Both the position numbers and the translations under genes were made by a program. Shown in pieces: positions 59,238 to 64,000 of a DNA stretch of 64,000 nt. Origin of the DNA: Rheinheimera sp. EpRS3. GTDB taxonomy: Bacteria > Pseudomonadota > Gammaproteobacteria > Enterobacterales > Alteromonadaceae. The notes beneath the pieces are model-generated. The model saw only the letters and a program-made list of their open reading frames with translations. It was not told the DNA's origin and did no database searches. The stretch spans positions 124,001 to 188,000 of the forward strand of contig NZ_LNQS01000001.1 in the NCBI RefSeq assembly GCF_001513785.1, read 5' to 3'. How positions within the stretch are numbered: the first letter of the stretch is position 1; every line of letters starts with the position of its first letter.

Positions 59238-61811
59238 ATGCAACAAAGCAAGCAATATCACGGCAGTGGCCAGCTATCGGCCATGCTGACACTGGCATTA
59301 GCCTGCAGTTTGGCGCTGGTTGGTTGTGCCGGGCAAGCGCCTGATGGCAGCAGCCCGGGCGCAGAAAAACCGCTGATCCAGCCGCAAAACTGGCCACTGC
59401 AAAGTGCGCCGATTGCGCGTAACCAGCAGATAGAAGACAAAATTACCGCTTTGCTCAGCCAGATGACGCCGGAGCAGAAAGTCGGCCAGATTATTCAGGC
59501 TGATATTGCCTCGGTTACACCACAGCAGGTGCGCGATTATTATCTGGGCTCGGTGCTAAACGGTGGCAACTCGGCACCGGGGCGCGATAACCGTGTTGGT
59601 GCCGCGGCCTGGTTGCAACTGGCCGATGCTTTCTGGCAGGCCAGCACTGACACCAGCGATGGCCGGCCTTATATTCCGGTGATCTGGGGGACCGATGCCG
59701 TGCACGGCCACAGCAATGTGAAAGGTGCGACGATTTTTCCGCATAATATTGGCCTGGGCGCCATGCGCGAACCCCAGCTATTGCATGCTATTGGCCGTGC
59801 TACCGCCGTTGAAATGCAGGTAACCGGGCTGGACTGGACCTTTGCGCCAACTATCGCGGTAGCGCGCGATGACCGCTGGGGCCGCACTTATGAATCGTAC
59901 AGTGAAGATCCGGCATTGGTCGCCAGCTATGCGCCGCATATTCTGCAGGGTATTCAGGGTATGCCGGGCGCTGCAGACTTTTTGCGCGGTGAGCATATGC
60001 TGGCGACGGTAAAACACTTTTTGGGTGATGGCGGTACCGTAGGCGGCAAAGATCAGGGCGACAATATTGATACTGAAACCGGCCTGCGCGACATACATGC
60101 ACCACCTTACTACAGTGCCATTAAGGCCGGTGCGCGCGTGGTAATGGCGTCTTACAACAGCTGGCATGGTGATAAAATGCACGGTTTTGCCCCTATGCTG
60201 ACCGACGTTTTGGTTGGCCGGATGGGCTTTGACGGCTTTGTGGTAGGCGACTGGAACGGCCACGGCCAGATAAGCGGTTGTACACCAACAGATTGTGCGG
60301 CCTCGGTTATTGCCGGGCTGGATATGTATATGGCGCCGGATAGCTGGCAGGCATTGTATGCCAATACGCTGGCACAGGTAAAAGACGGCCGCCTGCCGAT
60401 GGCCCGGCTGGACGAGGCCGTACTGCGCATACTGCGTATTAAGGCAGAAATGGGCTTATTTGAGCAGGTAAAACCCTCTGAGCGGCCACTGGCCGGGCGT
60501 TATGAACTGCTGGGTAATGCACAGCACCGGGCACTGGCACGTGAGGCTGCGCGTAAATCACTGGTATTGCTGAAAAATAATCAACAGTTGTTGCCGTTAA
60601 ACACCACAGGCCGGGTGCTGGTGGCGGGCGATGGTGCCGATAATATCGGTAAGCAAAGCGGCGGCTGGACACTCAGCTGGCAGGGCTCTGGCAATGCCAA
60701 CAGCGATTTTCCTAATGGCGAGTCTGTTTATGCCGGTATTCTGCAAACCGTTACTGCCGGGGGCGGCAGTGTTGAGCTTAGCGAAAACGGCCGTTACAGC
60801 CAGCGCCCTGACGTCGCCATAGTGGTATTTGGTGAAGAGCCCTATGCCGAGTTTATTGGCGATCGCAGCCATCTGGCGTTTGACGATAACCGCGGGCTGC
60901 AAATTCTTACCCAACTAAAAAGCCAGGGTATTCCCACCGTGGCGGTGTTTTTATCCGGCCGGCCGTTGTGGGTTAACCCTGAGCTGAATCAGTCTGATGC
61001 TTTTGTTGCGGCATTTTTACCCGGCACTGAAGGCGCAGCTGTGGCCGATGTGCTGTTCCGCGCGCCTGCAGGTGAAGTGCAGCATGATTTTCAGGGCAAA
61101 CTGTCATTCTCCTGGCCGGATAACGCCAAAGGCGAGCCGCTTAACGTGGGCGATGTGGGCTACAAGCCGCTGTTTGCCTACGGCTATGGATTGAACTACG
61201 CTGACAACACAGTGCTGGGGCCTCTGCATGAAAACGCCGGTATCAGCGCTGATCAAATGCTCAATGCCAGCCGTTATCTGCATGCCGGTAAAGCCGTAAC
61301 ACCCTGGCAGTTGCAATTGCTCGATCAGGGCCAGATCACGCGGGTAACAGACGCCCTGCATACCTCGGCCCGTGGCGCCTTAACGGCCACTGCCACAGAT
61401 CGGCTGCAGCAGGAAGACTCGGTGACGCTCAGCTTTGTGCAACCCGGTACAGTGCTGCTAACCCATGCCGATGGTGTGGTGCTGGATTTAGCCCGCCAGT
61501 CTAACGGCGATATGGCGCTGGAGCTGGAATACCAGGTGCTGGCACTGGGCAACAGCAACGCCACGCTTGGCATGCAATGCGGCGACAACTGCAGTGCCAA
61601 TATTGATATCAGCGGCCAACTGGCGCAAATGCAGGGTAAGGGCTGGCAGAGTATGAAAATTGCACTGCGCTGCTTTAGTGAAGCCGACAGCACCTTTGAT
61701 ATCAGTAAAGTTACCCGGCCGATGGTGCTGCAAGGTGGCGCTGGCCTGGTATTGCAACTGGCCAATGTGCGGCTGGCGCAAAACGAAGGCAACGCCACAT
61801 GTGGCAACTAA
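59238..61811 (+). CDS. GH3 exo-glucosidase/xylosidase, ExoP-like lipoprotein
   Basis: An 857-residue lipoprotein (lipobox LVGC). GH3 motifs are PVIWGTDAVHGHSNV, VARDDRWGRTYESYSEDP, AVKHFLGDGGT-like KHFLGDGGT and the nucleophile Asp in GFVVGDWNGHGQ. A C-terminal beta-sandwich domain of about 170 residues follows. It resembles exo-1,3/1,4-beta-glucanase ExoP from marine gammaproteobacteria, a different GH3 branch from the neighbour at 56714. In this operon it may act on xylooligosaccharides or on mixed plant glucans. GGGAGG precedes the ATG. Overlaps the esterase gene by 13 bp. Confidence 0.87.
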   Translation: MQQSKQYHGSGQLSAMLTLALACSLALVGCAGQAPDGSSPGAEKPLIQPQNWPLQSAPIARNQQIEDKITALLSQMTPEQKVGQIIQADIASVTPQQVRDYYLGSVLNGGNSAPGRDNRVGAAAWLQLADAFWQASTDTSDGRPYIPVIWGTDAVHGHSNVKGATIFPHNIGLGAMREPQLLHAIGRATAVEMQVTGLDWTFAPTIAVARDDRWGRTYESYSEDPALVASYAPHILQGIQGMPGAADFLRGEHMLATVKHFLGDGGTVGGKDQGDNIDTETGLRDIHAPPYYSAIKAGARVVMASYNSWHGDKMHGFAPMLTDVLVGRMGFDGFVVGDWNGHGQISGCTPTDCAASVIAGLDMYMAPDSWQALYANTLAQVKDGRLPMARLDEAVLRILRIKAEMGLFEQVKPSERPLAGRYELLGNAQHRALAREAARKSLVLLKNNQQLLPLNTTGRVLVAGDGADNIGKQSGGWTLSWQGSGNANSDFPNGESVYAGILQTVTAGGGSVELSENGRYSQRPDVAIVVFGEEPYAEFIGDRSHLAFDDNRGLQILTQLKSQGIPTVAVFLSGRPLWVNPELNQSDAFVAAFLPGTEGAAVADVLFRAPAGEVQHDFQGKLSFSWPDNAKGEPLNVGDVGYKPLFAYGYGLNYADNTVLGPLHENAGISADQMLNASRYLHAGKAVTPWQLQLLDQGQITRVTDALHTSARGALTATATDRLQQEDSVTLSFVQPGTVLLTHADGVVLDLARQSNGDMALELEYQVLALGNSNATLGMQCGDNCSANIDISGQLAQMQGKGWQSMKIALRCFSEADSTFDISKVTRPMVLQGGAGLVLQLANVRLAQNEGNATCGN

Positions 61812-63754
61812 AGCCCGGCAACAGTAGGGCAGGGCTCAGGCAAGCCAGTTTGTGTATTGCACTGCTGCTTAGCCCGCTGGCAACTGCCGATGTCAGCCTG
61901 CCAAAACTGATTAGCGATGGTATGGTGTTGCAGCGCGACACTGTTATTACGCTGTGGGGCTGGGCTGCTGCTGACGAAACTGTTGAAGTGCGCTTTAATG
62001 GCAAAGCCGTGGGGCAGGCAAAGCCTGCCAACGGCCGCTGGCAGCTTAAGCTGCCAGCACAAGCTGCCGGTGGGCCTTATCAGCTGAGCTTTCACGGCCA
62101 TAATCAGATGACGCTGCAGGATATCTATTTTGGTGATGTCTGGGTGGCATCGGGCCAGTCTAATATGGAAATGGAGATGGCACGGCTAGCCGAGGCCTAT
62201 CCGCAGGATTTAACCGCCGCCAGCTATCCGTTAATCCGCCAGTTTAAAGTGCCGCAACATTACAATTTTAAAACACCGCAGCAGGATTTCAGCAGCGGCC
62301 ACTGGGTTGCCGCCAGCCCGGATACTATTGCCGAATTTTCTGCACTGGCATTTTATTTTGCCCGCGAGCTGTTTGAACATTCTGTTGCCGCAGATGACGG
62401 CGTAGCCATCGGCATTTTAAATAATGCGCTGGGTGGCTCACCGGTTGAAGCCTGGATGAGCGAGCAGGCGCTGCAGCCATTTCCTGATGCGCTGGCCGAA
62501 GCTATCCGTTTTCGCGATGATAAGCTGATCCAGGCGGTGACTGAGGCCGACAAGGCAAAAAATGCCAAGTGGTATGGTGATTTACAGCAGCGTGATGCGG
62601 GCTTAACCAGCAAAACGCCCTGGTATAGCACCGCGTTGGACGACAGCAACTGGGCCAGCTTTAGCGTGCCGGGTTTTCGGCCTGAACCCTTTACCGGTGT
62701 CTGGTGGTTGCGTAAAACGGTGCAGCTAACTGCCAAACAGGCGGCAGAGGCAAATACCTTACGGCTTGGCTCTATCGTCGATGCCGATGAGGTGTATATC
62801 AATGGCACCTTGGTGGGCAATACTACCTATCAGTACCCGCCGCGCCGTTATGCCGTACCTGAAAATCTGCTTAAAGCCGGTAACAACCTGCTGGCAGTGC
62901 GTATTACCGCCACCAATGGTAAAACCGGCTTAATGCCGGATAAACCCTATTGGCTCGGCACAGATAACAATAAGCTGGATTTAAGCGGACCGTGGAAAAT
63001 GCACAGCTCAGCTGAGGCAGAGCCTTTGCCCAGTGATACCTTTATCCGCTGGAAACCGCTGGGCTTATTTAATGGCTTAACCGCGCCGTTAACCTATCTG
63101 CCGGTTAAAGGCGTGATCTGGTATCAGGGTGAATCTAATGTTGGCCAGTATGAGCAGTATCAGCCGCGTTTTAGCGCGATGATCCGCGATTGGCGGGCAA
63201 AATGGGCGCAAAACAGCGGCCAACAACAGCCGTTGCCGTTTTTATTTGTCCAACTGGCCAACTATCTGGAAAAAACGCCAGAGCCGACCGACAGCCACTG
63301 GGCCGGGTTACGCGAAGCGCAGCGCCAGAGCTTAACCGAACCTGATACCGCTATGGTGGTGGCGATTGATGTTGGCGAATGGAACGATATTCATCCGGTA
63401 GATAAAAAAACCTTAGGCCAGCGCCTGGCTTTAGCCGCGAGGGCGGTGGTACTGGGTGAAGACGTGCCGTATCAGGGGCCGCAGTTGTTGTCAGTACAGG
63501 TGCAGGGCAATAAATTGCTGCTTAGCTTTGATCAGCAACTGGTACTAAAACCCGGGCAGAGCTTTGCTATCGCCGGCAGCGACGGCGAATATCGCTGGGC
63601 GCAGGTACAGCTACAGGGTAAACAATTAGTGCTGTCGCATGCTGATATTACCGCGCCGGTACAAGTACGCTACGCCTGGGCCGATAACCCGGATGCGGTG
63701 CTGTACAACAGCGCAGGCCTACCGGCATCGCCGTTTATTTACCAGCCAAAGTAA
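61799..63754 (+). CDS. SASA-domain (sialate O-acetylesterase family) carbohydrate esterase, exported
   Basis: A 651-residue exported protein (signal peptide ending LATAD). The esterase core shows VASGQSNMEME with the catalytic Ser, GGSPVEAW, VIWYQGESNV and the late WNDIHPVDK containing the Asp-x-x-His block. A jelly-roll insert (about 275-395; WYSTALDDSNW, WWLRKTVQL) splits the core, as in multi-domain SASA proteins. In xylan loci these enzymes remove acetyl groups from xylan, so acetylxylan esterase is more likely than a sialic-acid role. Last gene of the operon; start overlaps the GH3 stop by 13 bp. Confidence 0.86.
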   Translation: MWQLKPGNSRAGLRQASLCIALLLSPLATADVSLPKLISDGMVLQRDTVITLWGWAAADETVEVRFNGKAVGQAKPANGRWQLKLPAQAAGGPYQLSFHGHNQMTLQDIYFGDVWVASGQSNMEMEMARLAEAYPQDLTAASYPLIRQFKVPQHYNFKTPQQDFSSGHWVAASPDTIAEFSALAFYFARELFEHSVAADDGVAIGILNNALGGSPVEAWMSEQALQPFPDALAEAIRFRDDKLIQAVTEADKAKNAKWYGDLQQRDAGLTSKTPWYSTALDDSNWASFSVPGFRPEPFTGVWWLRKTVQLTAKQAAEANTLRLGSIVDADEVYINGTLVGNTTYQYPPRRYAVPENLLKAGNNLLAVRITATNGKTGLMPDKPYWLGTDNNKLDLSGPWKMHSSAEAEPLPSDTFIRWKPLGLFNGLTAPLTYLPVKGVIWYQGESNVGQYEQYQPRFSAMIRDWRAKWAQNSGQQQPLPFLFVQLANYLEKTPEPTDSHWAGLREAQRQSLTEPDTAMVVAIDVGEWNDIHPVDKKTLGQRLALAARAVVLGEDVPYQGPQLLSVQVQGNKLLLSFDQQLVLKPGQSFAIAGSDGEYRWAQVQLQGKQLVLSHADITAPVQVRYAWADNPDAVLYNSAGLPASPFIYQPK

Positions 63755-63824
63755 TTACAGCTGTAGCAGGGTGGTAAGTGAGCGCGAACGGCCGTTTGTT
63801 ATCTGATAGTCTAACCATGTGCTA

Positions 63825-63839
63825 CAATGTCTGACATTG
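63825..63839. promoter_or_regulatory. Palindromic operator upstream of the antitoxin gene
   Basis: CAATGTC-T-GACATTG, perfect 7-bp arms around one central base, 23 bp upstream of the antitoxin start and overlapping a TACAAT -10-like element (63823-63828). This suits autoregulation by a ribbon-helix-helix antitoxin. Confidence 0.6.
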
Positions 63840-63862
63840 CAACACACTTTGGAATAGTTATC

Positions 63863-64000
63863 ATGAAAAGTGAAATGCTTAGCACACGCATCGATCATGA
63901 CACAAAAGTCGCATTTACCAACATTTGTGATGATGTCGGCCTAAGCCCGTCTCAGGCAATCAAGCTATTTGCGCGTGCTGTGATCAATCATGGCGGTATA
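63863..64000 (+). CDS. RelB/DinJ-family antitoxin, cut by the window edge
   Basis: The first 46 codons of a small gene: MKSEMLSTRIDHDTK at the start, then GLSPSQAIKLFARAVINHG, the ribbon-helix-helix pattern of RelB/DinJ antitoxins. It should neutralize a RelE/YafQ-type mRNase and repress its own operon through the palindrome at 63825-63839. The toxin gene, if present, lies beyond the window. It starts a new unit after the xylan operon. Confidence 0.8.
   Translation, partial: MKSEMLSTRIDHDTKVAFTNICDDVGLSPSQAIKLFARAVINHGGI

Noticed and set aside
63787..63796. AACGGCCGTT palindrome after the esterase gene
   Set aside because: A 10-bp palindrome with no T-run or promoter context is not enough to call a terminator or operator.

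Overview
The window reads as chromosome of a glycan-degrading gammaproteobacterium of the Alteromonadales type (Rheinheimera/Alishewanella/Shewanella-like). This placement is inferred from the TonB-dependent receptors, NagX, XylR with E. coli-like xylAB, and short palindromic interspersed repeats; no rRNA or tRNA gene is present to test it. Almost all of it is dense coding sequence in carbohydrate-utilization blocks, with amino-acid and housekeeping genes in the middle.

1-5.35 kb is an amino-sugar block: a partial N-acetylglucosamine-type kinase and a sodium/solute symporter (minus), divergent from a two-domain NagZ-like GH3 N-acetylhexosaminidase and NagX (plus).

5.4-13.5 kb looks like an oxidative 3-keto-glycoside pathway marked by four near-identical LacI-type operators (TGTAACCGGTTACA or TGTAACCGGTTTCA). 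It has an MFS transporter, a Gfo/Idh/MocA reductase and a cytoplasmic TIM-barrel isomerase. Exported partners follow: a DUF1080 lipoprotein, a Tat TIM-barrel protein, and a GMC flavoprotein whose small subunit carries the Tat signal. The cognate repressor is not in the window.

13.6-22.1 kb holds a TonB-dependent receptor, a lipoprotein with four tandem F5/8-type-C (CBM32-like) domains, a terminator, and then a BadF-type sugar kinase, CutC and a Tat-exported glycosylasparaginase. This suggests uptake and breakdown of GlcNAc-containing glycans or glycopeptides.

22.2-36.9 kb is mixed. It has a sensory GGDEF/EAL protein, a MocR regulator divergent from GNAT and PaiB-like genes, and a class-3 lipase surrounded by three paralogous small exported proteins (a candidate effector/immunity island). 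It also has a D-amino-acid aminotransferase, a D-glutamate-cyclase-like gene, pxpC-pxpB-pxpA, zapE and a GFA-family protein.

37-63.8 kb is a glucuronoxylan locus: GH115 alpha-glucuronidase, GH43 lipoprotein, xylR, xylB, xylA, a xylose:proton symporter, then one operon of GH8 exo-oligoxylanase, GPH symporter, GH43, two GH3 enzymes and a SASA-type acetylesterase. A shared AAAACATAATT box in three promoters marks the probable XylR regulon. A TonB-dependent receptor with its own OmpR/EnvZ-type two-component system sits inside this locus, preceded by a duplicated start region that encodes an 18-residue leader peptide. The window ends inside a RelB/DinJ-type antitoxin gene.

Two MITE-like palindromic elements (31.7 and 44.7 kb) occupy intergenic gaps. 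I saw no CRISPR array, prophage or insertion sequence with a transposase.
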